Shown here: piece by piece, positions 1-5,841 of the stretch
Position numbering within the stretch: the first letter of the stretch is position 1
How the letters are laid out: each line of letters opens with the position of its first letter
DNA from: an uncultured Solobacterium sp.
Lineage (GTDB): Bacteria; Bacillota_I; Bacilli_A; Erysipelotrichales; Erysipelotrichaceae
Assembly (NCBI GenBank): GCA_905194705.1
Contig: CAJJTI010000035.1
Coordinates: 1-15,006 of the forward strand
Length of the DNA: 15,006 nt
Direction of reading: 5' to 3'
Translations under genes and position numbers: made by a program
Notes under the pieces: generated by a model
Databases searched by the model: none
What the model saw: only the letters and a program-made list of their open reading frames with translations
Told to the model about the DNA's origin: nothing

Positions 1-78
1 AATTTAGATAATAAATTACAACTTGCATTAGCAGTAAGTGATGCAAAGTTAATTGTTCATTTAGAAAATGAAGAATAA
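1..78 (+). CDS. C-terminal fragment of an unidentified protein
   Basis: An open frame enters from the left edge in frame 1 and ends at TAA (76-78), giving 25 residues that finish in HLENEE. The piece is hydrophilic and helix-like with no recognisable motif. It is taken as a real gene end because an intrinsic terminator starts 6 bases after the stop. The function cannot be read from this fragment. It may belong with the following cluster or be a separate upstream transcript; the terminator favours the latter. Confidence 0.5.
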   Translation, partial: NLDNKLQLALAVSDAKLIVHLENEE

Positions 79-83
79 GACAC

Positions 84-136
84 AAAACTACTTTTCGATA
101 AACTGTACGAAAGTATAGGGCGGAAAGTGGTTTTTT
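84..136 (+). terminator. Intrinsic terminator after the upstream gene
   Basis: The arm at 84-97 (AAAACTACTTTTCG) pairs over 14 positions with 121-134 (CGGAAAGTGGTTTT), with two G-U pairs, and a run of six T ends at 136. The loop is about 23 nt and holds a second partial arm, CGAAAGTA (108-115), that could pair with 89-97 instead. The position between the upstream stop and the next cluster fits termination of the upstream gene. Confidence 0.6.
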
Positions 137-184
137 ATGAGTAAAATTCAATTGTAAAAGTAGGCAAATGAGGAGAACTTGTCT

Positions 185-559
185 ATGAAGAAAGTTATAT
201 TAGATATAAATACAAAAATATTTGAAAAGGCAATTGTGAATGCATTTCAAACATATCAATATGATTTTTTGATTCATAATTCGTCTTTCAGCAAGGAATT
301 TGTTCGTATGCATCATCCTGAGGTGATTCTTTTAGAAGTTACAAATACAAAGGGAAAAAGATACATTGACCGACTCAATGAAATTAAAGATATTAGGAAT
401 GTATTTCCTGATATTAAGATTGTCTTTCTCGTTGATGAAAAAGAAAATGCTGATATCGCGACAAAAGTTAAGGATGCGAAACAAGATGGTTTAATTGATA
501 GTTTTATCTATGCATCTGTTTCTGCAGAATATTTAAGAGCAGTGATTGATTCACTCTAG
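185..559 (+). CDS. Degenerate receiver-like (pseudo-receiver) protein
   Basis: A 124-residue protein with the alternating strand/helix pattern of a CheY-like receiver domain and nothing else. The strand-1 end carries D7. The strand-3 end reads VILLEV with E51 where the phospho-accepting Asp would be. Strand 4 reads IVFLV, and the strand-5 position that usually holds Lys is Y109. This suggests a phosphorylation-independent fold, though the assignment rests on pattern alone. The start is ATG 185, because GAGGAG (170-175) lies 9 nt before it; the in-frame TTG at 179 would leave only 3 nt. It is the first gene of a cluster, and the next gene starts 12 bases after its stop. It could also be an unrelated Rossmann-like protein. 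Confidence 0.6.
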   Translation: MKKVILDINTKIFEKAIVNAFQTYQYDFLIHNSSFSKEFVRMHHPEVILLEVTNTKGKRYIDRLNEIKDIRNVFPDIKIVFLVDEKENADIATKVKDAKQDGLIDSFIYASVSAEYLRAVIDSL

Positions 560-571
560 GAGGAGAAAAAC

Positions 572-1063
572 ATGCAAGTAAAAATTAATGCACTACCTAA
601 GACAATAGCAGAATTTGAAACACTAATGAAGGATTTAAAACTTACAAAAAGAGAAAATACCTGTGCATTATTTCTTTGTGCTTTATATTTATATACAAAG
701 AATGTAGATGATGGTATTAAAGCTTTAAATCTATTAAGAGGCCCTAGACCAATGACAAAGATGGATGAACAGTTCATTCGTGATCGTTTAAGAGGAAAAG
801 AGTATCTAGCTGTTGCATATTTTGAAGGAGCTACACCTGCTAATAATTATGAGCCTTCAAAACCTTATGTATTAAATGTATTTGAAGATCCTAGACCACA
901 AGATGTTGAAGCAGGATATAGTCGTGTATTCTTAGAAACAAAAGGTGCTGATGCAAAGCGACCAATGAAACTAAGACAAAAGGGTGATGAATACTTCCTT
1001 TGGGAATATTCTAGTATCGTAACAGGTATTAAAATTCCTGCAGCTCAAGATGCATGGGCTTAA
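572..1063 (+). CDS. DUF6935 family protein
   Basis: A soluble protein of 163 residues without signal or membrane segment. It resembles the uncharacterised DUF6935 family. Recognition rests on the N-terminal LPKT..EFE segment, the central YFEGATPANNY, a Lys-rich KLRQKGDEYFLWEYSSI stretch near residues 132-148, and an ending close to the family's usual DPWA (here DAWA). The length matches that family as I know it. No catalytic motif is evident and no function is established. A strong GGAGG site overlaps the stop codon of the preceding gene, so the two are probably co-translated. The following gene starts inside its last codons. Confidence 0.75.
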   Translation: MQVKINALPKTIAEFETLMKDLKLTKRENTCALFLCALYLYTKNVDDGIKALNLLRGPRPMTKMDEQFIRDRLRGKEYLAVAYFEGATPANNYEPSKPYVLNVFEDPRPQDVEAGYSRVFLETKGADAKRPMKLRQKGDEYFLWEYSSIVTGIKIPAAQDAWA

Positions 1064-1449
1064 TTAAAATAGATGAGAATAGTGGTTGGATGATAGAAGA
1101 AATGAAATGTTTCTTTCTATCATCTAACACATCTCTACAGACCGAGATTTATTCATTTAAGGGATTAGATAAAGTAATTAAATATACTTTCTATAGTATA
1201 GAGAATTATCACCAAGTTGAAGGAAAAATAACTCTAACAGATGATGAGTGGAAAGTAATAGCAAAGTTAATTCAAAAAAATATGGTAAGAAAATCCACTT
1301 CACCAAGAATGAATATTGTTGACAACTCTTCAAAATATTTAAGTGCAACCTGGTTAAAAGATAATGAACTAATAGAACTAAAATATAAGACGGAAAATAT
1401 AAAAGAAATAAAAAACTACATCATTGAATTAGTACAAGAAAGAGGGTAA
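1054..1449 (+). CDS. Hypothetical protein, 131 aa, overlapping its upstream neighbour
   Basis: Not recognised. The predicted protein is soluble and rich in Lys, Glu and Ile, with mixed strands and a C-terminal helix (IKEIKNYIIELVQE). The listed ATG overlaps the end of the DUF6935 gene by 10 bases, which suggests translational coupling. No good Shine-Dalgarno site precedes it. In-frame ATGs at 1090 and 1102 are alternatives and would shorten the protein by 12 or 16 residues. The next gene follows after 8 bases. Its function is unknown; the only clue is its fixed place between a DUF6935 and a zinc-finger gene. Confidence 0.65.
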   Translation: MGLIKIDENSGWMIEEMKCFFLSSNTSLQTEIYSFKGLDKVIKYTFYSIENYHQVEGKITLTDDEWKVIAKLIQKNMVRKSTSPRMNIVDNSSKYLSATWLKDNELIELKYKTENIKEIKNYIIELVQERG

Positions 1450-1457
1450 GAAATATT

Positions 1458-2273
1458 ATGGGTTTATTTGATAAAAAATATTGTGATATTTGTGGTGAGA
1501 AAATAGGACTACTTGGAAATAGAAAACTGGAAGATGGCAATTTATGTAAGAATTGTTCTAAGAAATTATCTCCTTGGTTTTCTGATAGAAAAAACAGCAC
1601 TGTACAAGAAATTAAAGAACAGTTGGCATATCGTGAGGAAAATAAGAAGAGAGTTGCTGAATTTCATACAACTAGATCTTATGGTGAAGATGTTAAACTG
1701 TTAATTGATAAAGATCATAAAACGTTTATGGTTACAGGTGCCAGCGATTTGATGGCAGCTAATCCTGATGTAGTAGATTTGGCTGATTTAACAGGATGTA
1801 GTTTGAAGGTTGATGAAAGCCGTGAAGAACTACTAAGAGAAAGTGCAGATGGAAAAGAAGTCAGTTATGTACCACCTCGCTATGAATATTCATTTGATTT
1901 CTATATTATTTTGAATGTGAATCATAAATACTTTAATGAAATGCGCTTTAGACTAAATGAAAATAGTCTATGTTTAGAATATGATTCAGCTAATGGTTTT
2001 GGTTCTTCTGTGACAACTAAAGTCGCTAATGTTGGTCTTGTGGATAAAAAAGATCCATCAATTAATCTTGAATATAGAAGATATCTAAAGATGGGTGAAA
2101 GTGTTGTTCAGGTATTGACTGATATTATCGATGGTAAAGATATTGACGCACCAACTGTAGAAGAAAAAACAGAAACTCCAGTAGCAACAGCATCAACTTC
2201 TTGGAAGTGTTCTGCATGTGGTGGTGAGAATACAGGTAATTTCTGTGAATATTGTGGTACACCTAGACCATAA
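1458..2273 (+). CDS. DUF4428 / zinc-ribbon protein
   Basis: A 271-residue protein with a putative zinc site at each end. The N-terminal module has C9-x2-C12 and C30-x2-C33 around IGLLGNRKLEDG, the pattern of the DUF4428 putative zinc finger. The C-terminal module has C251-x2-C254 and C263-x2-C266, a zinc-ribbon. Between them, residues 45-235 form a soluble mixed region with no motif I can name, followed by a Thr/Glu/Pro linker at about 228-248. There is no signal peptide. Two terminal zinc modules suggest a protein- or nucleic-acid-binding adaptor, but that is inference. The ribosome site is probably GAGGG at 1442-1446. The next gene starts 13 bases after the stop. Confidence 0.75.
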   Translation: MGLFDKKYCDICGEKIGLLGNRKLEDGNLCKNCSKKLSPWFSDRKNSTVQEIKEQLAYREENKKRVAEFHTTRSYGEDVKLLIDKDHKTFMVTGASDLMAANPDVVDLADLTGCSLKVDESREELLRESADGKEVSYVPPRYEYSFDFYIILNVNHKYFNEMRFRLNENSLCLEYDSANGFGSSVTTKVANVGLVDKKDPSINLEYRRYLKMGESVVQVLTDIIDGKDIDAPTVEEKTETPVATASTSWKCSACGGENTGNFCEYCGTPRP

Positions 2274-2286
2274 AAAGGAGGTTTAG

Positions 2287-3447
2287 ATGAAAAAGCTCTT
2301 AAGAATATTTTTGTGCATGCTAGTATCTTTATCGCTATTAGCATGTAATTCTGAATCAAAAGATAATAAAGGTGGAACAGGTACAATTCCTTTACCTACA
2401 GTAAGTTCTGTGGCTTCCACAAATACTGCAAGTCCAAATCCTGTTGAAACAGAATTGCCAGATAAAATAGACGATAAAGATGATATGAGTGAAACAGATT
2501 ATTTTGTTTATTCATATCCTATCTTAGTAGAAGCTATGGATTTTACGAATTCGGAATTTGCAATAGCCTATCTTGGTTATTACTATGGCGAACATGATAG
2601 TGCCTCGCTAATTTCATGGCTAGATGAATCTATTCCAAATGTATTCAAGAGATATCCATATTTACGTGAGGCATGCGAAACAAATTTTACAAATGGTTTT
2701 GGTGACTTATATTTACTTGTACCAAAAGATGAAAACGCATCTGTCGCAATTAATAGAATCAGTTATGAAAATGCTTTGCCTGAACCGGAAGTTACAGATG
2801 TAGTATATCGCTCAGAAGAAGGAAGTCCCGTTTTATTCTTCAGTAATTATGATGAATTTACTTATCAATCAGATACAGTTGTAACGATTACAACAAGTGA
2901 GAAAATTTCTGAATGGTATGTTTCTATGTCCAGTCAAAATGGTAGTCGTTTCCGTATTATTGATGTGCCATTTGATGAAACAACAGGCGAACAGATGTTA
3001 TTTGATATGTCTCCTTATGAAGATATATATGATTCTTCTTATTATGACTGGATTTCGGCTGGTTGGGGTGGACTAACAGAAATGGGTTTAGAAGGAACAT
3101 GTTGGGCTATCTGGTCAGAAACAGAATCACATGTTTTATATTTCTTTAGTGAGAATAAAATAAGTTACGAACACTGGAAAGACTATAAATTAATAGATTG
3201 TTATGATGGTGAATGGTTTGTTGAATGTGAAATAGATGAGCCTAGTATGTTAACTTTGAAAATCAGTAAAGATGGAGGTTCACCAAATTATCCGGATTAT
3301 ATTGATGAAACTTATCCAATATTAACTAATCCTGCAGGATCAATATTATTAATGTTCAATGGCCAAAAGAATGATACTAGACTTCCATTTATGCCTACAA
3401 AAGAGAGAGCTGATGGTTTTATAATGGTATCTTTAGAAAATAAATAA
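2287..3447 (+). CDS. Putative lipoprotein, 386 aa
   Basis: The N-terminus is a lipoprotein signal: Lys-rich start, hydrophobic core, and lipobox LLAC with C20 as the probable lipidated residue. A Ser/Thr/Pro/Asn/Asp-rich spacer (about 21-70) follows, as is common for surface lipoproteins. The rest (about 75-386) is acidic and rich in aromatic residues, probably mostly beta. I do not recognise the domain. A textbook GGAGG (2277-2281) lies 5 nt before ATG, right after the preceding stop. It is the last gene of the cluster and a terminator follows. It would place one component of the cluster outside the membrane. Confidence 0.75.
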   Translation: MKKLLRIFLCMLVSLSLLACNSESKDNKGGTGTIPLPTVSSVASTNTASPNPVETELPDKIDDKDDMSETDYFVYSYPILVEAMDFTNSEFAIAYLGYYYGEHDSASLISWLDESIPNVFKRYPYLREACETNFTNGFGDLYLLVPKDENASVAINRISYENALPEPEVTDVVYRSEEGSPVLFFSNYDEFTYQSDTVVTITTSEKISEWYVSMSSQNGSRFRIIDVPFDETTGEQMLFDMSPYEDIYDSSYYDWISAGWGGLTEMGLEGTCWAIWSETESHVLYFFSENKISYEHWKDYKLIDCYDGEWFVECEIDEPSMLTLKISKDGGSPNYPDYIDETYPILTNPAGSILLMFNGQKNDTRLPFMPTKERADGFIMVSLENK

Positions 3448-3460
3448 TAATCTTATAAAT

Positions 3461-3502
3461 AAGGAAGTATATGCGATTTAAGTGTCAAATATACTTCTTT
3501 TT
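3461..3502 (+). terminator. Intrinsic terminator closing the DUF6935/zinc-ribbon/lipoprotein cluster
   Basis: GAAGTATAT (3464-3472) pairs perfectly with ATATACTTC (3489-3497) and extends with G-U and A-U pairs outward. A run of five T (3498-3502) follows. It lies 14 bases after the lipoprotein stop. The A-rich flank on the left makes it weakly usable from the other strand too, but no minus-strand gene needs it. Confidence 0.75.
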
Positions 3503-3526
3503 ATATCCTCAAAATTAATGAATGTT

Positions 3527-3543
3527 TAATAATAGTATTATTA
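3527..3543. promoter_or_regulatory. Perfect 17-bp palindrome, possible operator
   Basis: TAATAATA-G-TATTATTA is an exact inverted repeat with 8-bp arms around a single G. It lies 34 bases before the next gene, where a promoter would be expected. All-AT arms make a chance origin plausible, so the regulatory reading is tentative. Confidence 0.25.
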
Positions 3544-3576
3544 CAGCAATGATAAGATAAAAAAGAGAAAGTAAGT

Positions 3577-3972
3577 ATGACAAAGAAATCTACATTAACA
3601 GTAATTTTTATGCTTAGTTTATTACCAATGTTTCTAAATCAATATGGTGGATTCAGAAGTGTTCAAGAAATAACCGGATTAATTAACTTGCTTAATCCAA
3701 TTGGTATTGTTTCAATCATTGCTTTTTTTACGGGTGTGTGGGTTCCATTTAAAAATGACGAGATAAATAAAATACTTGGTGCAGTTGGTATAATTGGTAT
3801 AATTATTTCAGAAATATTTGAATTTTTGACTTGGCATATACAAACAATTACAGGAGAAATGAGTTTACAAAATAGTTTTAGATTAGCTTACCCTGAATTT
3901 TATGTTGGTTTAGTTATTTCAATATTTATGATTGTTTTATATGTCAATATAGATAAGTTTATCAAGGAGTAA
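3577..3972 (+). CDS. Small integral membrane protein with four predicted helices
   Basis: Not recognised as a named family. The 131-residue sequence is dominated by hydrophobic segments at about 7-21, 36-57, 66-88 and 106-127, so four membrane passes are likely, ending in a short Lys-rich tail. The ribosome site is poor (a purine-rich GAGAAAG stretch before ATG). The next gene begins two bases after the stop, so the two are certainly co-transcribed. Both have envelope-type features, which suggests a small membrane-associated module, function unknown. Confidence 0.65.
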   Translation: MTKKSTLTVIFMLSLLPMFLNQYGGFRSVQEITGLINLLNPIGIVSIIAFFTGVWVPFKNDEINKILGAVGIIGIIISEIFEFLTWHIQTITGEMSLQNSFRLAYPEFYVGLVISIFMIVLYVNIDKFIKE

Positions 3973-3973
3973 A

Positions 3974-4309
3974 ATGATGAAAAAGAAAATAATTATTACC
4001 TTAAGTGTTATTTGTATGATTTTCATTTTAGCTTATGCAAGGGTAATTAAAATGCATACGATTACTCTTTCAAATCGTGATAATTTAATAAAATCAGAAC
4101 AAATTCAACCTGTTTTTAGTTATGTAACAGTAAGTGGTGACATGGATACGGATGTTATTTTTACCGATACAGAAACAGGGGAAAATTATACGATTGGATA
4201 TATTACTCAAGGTATGAAAGAAAAAATTAAGCTGGAAAAAGGTAAATGGTACACGGTTAAAGGTAAAGGTAACCTAACAATAAGACCTGTTAATGTAAGA
4301 GTCGAGTGA
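3974..4309 (+). CDS. Small exported or signal-anchored protein, 111 aa
   Basis: Not recognised. The protein has a Lys-rich start and one hydrophobic segment at about residues 5-21 (signal peptide or anchor). It continues as a roughly 85-residue extracytoplasmic part that looks all-beta, with VFSYVTVSG, ENYTIGYI and GNLTIRPVNV stretches. AAGGAG (3964-3969) is 4 nt before the first ATG and 7 nt before a second ATG at 3977, so the true start may be 3977, one residue shorter. It is separated from the preceding membrane-protein gene by one base. Confidence 0.6.
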   Translation: MMKKKIIITLSVICMIFILAYARVIKMHTITLSNRDNLIKSEQIQPVFSYVTVSGDMDTDVIFTDTETGENYTIGYITQGMKEKIKLEKGKWYTVKGKGNLTIRPVNVRVE

Positions 4310-4351
4310 AAAAATTTGTATTCTAAGAATATAAACCTTTAAAATAGAACT

Positions 4352-5188
4352 ATGGCAAAAAGAAAAAGACGTAAAATAAAGAAGAATATTTTTGGGAGTT
4401 TTATTCTCTTTTTCTTTTTGGTGGCGACGTTTGTAAATGCATGCAATGATTTTTATGAACATAATCAACCAGTGAATACACCTAATGTAGTTGAACAGGA
4501 TATGAGATATAGAAACACATATAATTTTGAAAATTTTAAACTTGTAGATAATCGTCTATATTACGAAAGTGATGAATATACATCAGAAACAGGTATTGAT
4601 GTGAGTGTTCATCAAAAAGAAATAGATTTTAATAAAGTGAAAAATGATGGGATTTCTTTTGTTTATATTCGTGTGGGTTATAGAGGCTACTCAACAGGCG
4701 AAATACATGAAGATGCTTATTTTAGAGAGAACATAAAAAATGCGATAAATGCTGGTTTAAAAGTAGGTGTTTATTTCTTTTCACAGGCCACAAATGCAAA
4801 AGAAGCTCAAGAAGAGGCTGAATTTGTACTGTATTGTATTAAAGACTATAAGATAGCATTACCTATTGCATATGATATGGAATATGTAACACAAGAAGAT
4901 CGTATTAAGGATTTAACAAATGAACAATTAACAGAATGTGCAAAATCATTTGCGGATACAATTCGTAGTGCAGGATATGATTCAACAATTTATGAAAGCT
5001 CATCATGGTTAATACATTCTATTGATATGACAGTTTTGCAAGATTATAACAGTTTCTGGGTAGCTTCTTATCATACTGGCAAGATGCCATATAACTATGT
5101 CTTTGATATATGGCAATATACACCAAATGGTCGTGTTGAGGGCATAGAAACAGATGTAGATATGAATATCATGATAAAAAAGAAGTAG
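4352..5188 (+). CDS. Membrane-anchored GH25 lysozyme-like muramidase
   Basis: The 278-residue protein has a basic N-terminus (MAKRKRRKIKK), a single hydrophobic segment at 13-30 and a glycoside hydrolase family 25 domain from about residue 78 to the end. GIDVS supplies D83, YDME supplies the D175/E177 pair, and WQY (254-256) with VDMN (269-272) closes the barrel as in the family. GH25 enzymes cut the MurNAc-GlcNAc bond of peptidoglycan, so it should act outside the cell, probably tethered for wall turnover. C31 sits in VNAC, a poor lipobox, so lipidation is possible but unlikely. There are no wall-binding repeats. No Shine-Dalgarno site is visible, and TAAAAT lies 6 nt before ATG, so the message could be leaderless. 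The lack of phage genes nearby argues against an endolysin. Confidence 0.9.
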   Translation: MAKRKRRKIKKNIFGSFILFFFLVATFVNACNDFYEHNQPVNTPNVVEQDMRYRNTYNFENFKLVDNRLYYESDEYTSETGIDVSVHQKEIDFNKVKNDGISFVYIRVGYRGYSTGEIHEDAYFRENIKNAINAGLKVGVYFFSQATNAKEAQEEAEFVLYCIKDYKIALPIAYDMEYVTQEDRIKDLTNEQLTECAKSFADTIRSAGYDSTIYESSSWLIHSIDMTVLQDYNSFWVASYHTGKMPYNYVFDIWQYTPNGRVEGIETDVDMNIMIKKK

Positions 5189-5205
5189 GTTATAAATCTA
5201 CTTCT
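5172..5205 (-). terminator. Terminator of yigZ embedded in the lysozyme gene end
   Basis: AGAAGTAG (5181-5188) and CTACTTCT (5198-5205) form a perfect 8-bp stem with a 9-nt loop that contains both stop codons. Read on the minus strand, the stem is followed at once by five U. Read on the plus strand, the T run comes only after CCATAAG, so the element is much better as a terminator for yigZ. The convergent genes are separated by a single base. Confidence 0.65.
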
Positions 5206-5798
5206 CCATAAGTTTTTTCTATACATTCAACTTCTGCAGTGCCTTTAGATATATTTTGTATATCTTCTTGTAGAGATAGACTTTCGTTACAAGAAAATGC
5301 AGTAGTTACTTTATTATCATAAATGGTATCGATGATTGTGCCATTTTTTCTTAGGTAGGATTCAACTTGACCGACAAGATCATAGCTATAAGTGATGTTA
5401 TATATAAGTAGTGCGACTTCTTCTACTTTTTTTGCGTTTTGAATAGCTGATGAAGCTGCACCAGAATAAGCTCGTATTAAACCACCTGCACCTAGTTTTA
5501 TACCACCATAGTAACGAACAACACATGCACATATATCCATTACGCCACTTTTTTTAAGACTATCAAGTATTGGAACACCAGCAGTACCCGCGGGTTCACC
5601 ATTATCACTGGAACGTTGGATTTCGTTATTTCTTCCACAAATAAATGCTGTACAAACATGAGTAGCATCTTTATAGTCATTACGAATAGTTTCAATATAC
5701 TCTCGTGCTTCATCTTCATTTTTACATGTTTTAATGCAGGCAATAAAACGAGATTTTTTTATGACTGTTTCTTCTCTATATTCTTCTTTAATACGCAT
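5190..5798 (-). CDS. yigZ: YigZ / IMPACT family protein
   Basis: This 202-residue protein is a typical member of the UPF0029 (YigZ, B. subtilis YvyE) family. KSRF lies at 15-18, followed by the conserved ATH (45-47), the signature SSDNGEPAGTAGVPIL (63-78) and RYYGGIKLGAGGLIRAY (95-111). A C-terminal ferredoxin-like DUF1949 domain lies at about 137-192. The eukaryotic relative IMPACT regulates Gcn2; the bacterial role is not settled, with links to nucleic acid or ribosome binding. The start fits the family length. No Shine-Dalgarno site precedes it, and an extended -10 (TGT TAGAAT) ends 6 nt before the ATG, suggesting a leaderless message. It is divergent from mutL and convergent with the lysozyme gene. 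Confidence 0.92.
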   Translation of the reverse strand: MRIKEEYREETVIKKSRFIACIKTCKNEDEAREYIETIRNDYKDATHVCTAFICGRNNEIQRSSDNGEPAGTAGVPILDSLKKSGVMDICACVVRYYGGIKLGAGGLIRAYSGAASSAIQNAKKVEEVALLIYNITYSYDLVGQVESYLRKNGTIIDTIYDNKVTTAFSCNESLSLQEDIQNISKGTAEVECIEKTYGEVDL

Positions 5799-5824
5799 GA
5801 CACCATTCTAACACATGCTATAAT
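5797..5824 (+). promoter_or_regulatory. Promoter of mutL-miaA
   Basis: ATGACA (5797-5802, five of six to the -35 consensus), a 16-bp spacer ending in TGC, and a perfect TATAAT (5819-5824) make a strong sigma-A type extended -10 promoter. Transcription should begin near 5830-5832, only about 10-12 nt before the mutL ATG and close to its AAAGG ribosome site (5829-5833). The -35 box overlaps the start codon of the divergent yigZ. Confidence 0.65.
5805..5813 (-). promoter_or_regulatory. Extended -10 element for yigZ
   Basis: On the minus strand TGT TAGAAT (five of six to TATAAT plus the TG extension) ends 6 nt before the yigZ ATG. The expected start of transcription falls on or beside the start codon. 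No convincing -35 is seen. It lies inside the spacer of the mutL promoter, so the two promoters should exclude each other. Confidence 0.4.
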
Positions 5825-5841
5825 GAGAAAAGGTTAAATAT

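Noticed and set aside
179..184. TTG start for the receiver-like gene
   Set aside because: It lies only 3 nt from GAGGAG, whereas ATG 185 is 9 nt away and gives a normal MKK start.
556..777. Minus-strand open frame antisense to the DUF6935 gene
   Set aside because: It shadows a recognisable family protein and has no upstream signals of its own.
2108..2386. Minus-strand open frame of 92 codons across the zinc-ribbon and lipoprotein gene junction
   Set aside because: It is antisense to two well-supported genes, has no ribosome site and yields a low-complexity product.
4352..5188. Lysozyme as a prophage endolysin
   Set aside because: It has its own membrane anchor, no holin-like partner is certain and no phage structural or integrase genes are in the window.
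5616..5837. Plus-strand open frame antisense to yigZ
   Set aside because: The product is Phe/Ile/Thr/Asn-rich shadow sequence, and it covers the mutL promoter and an established yigZ gene.
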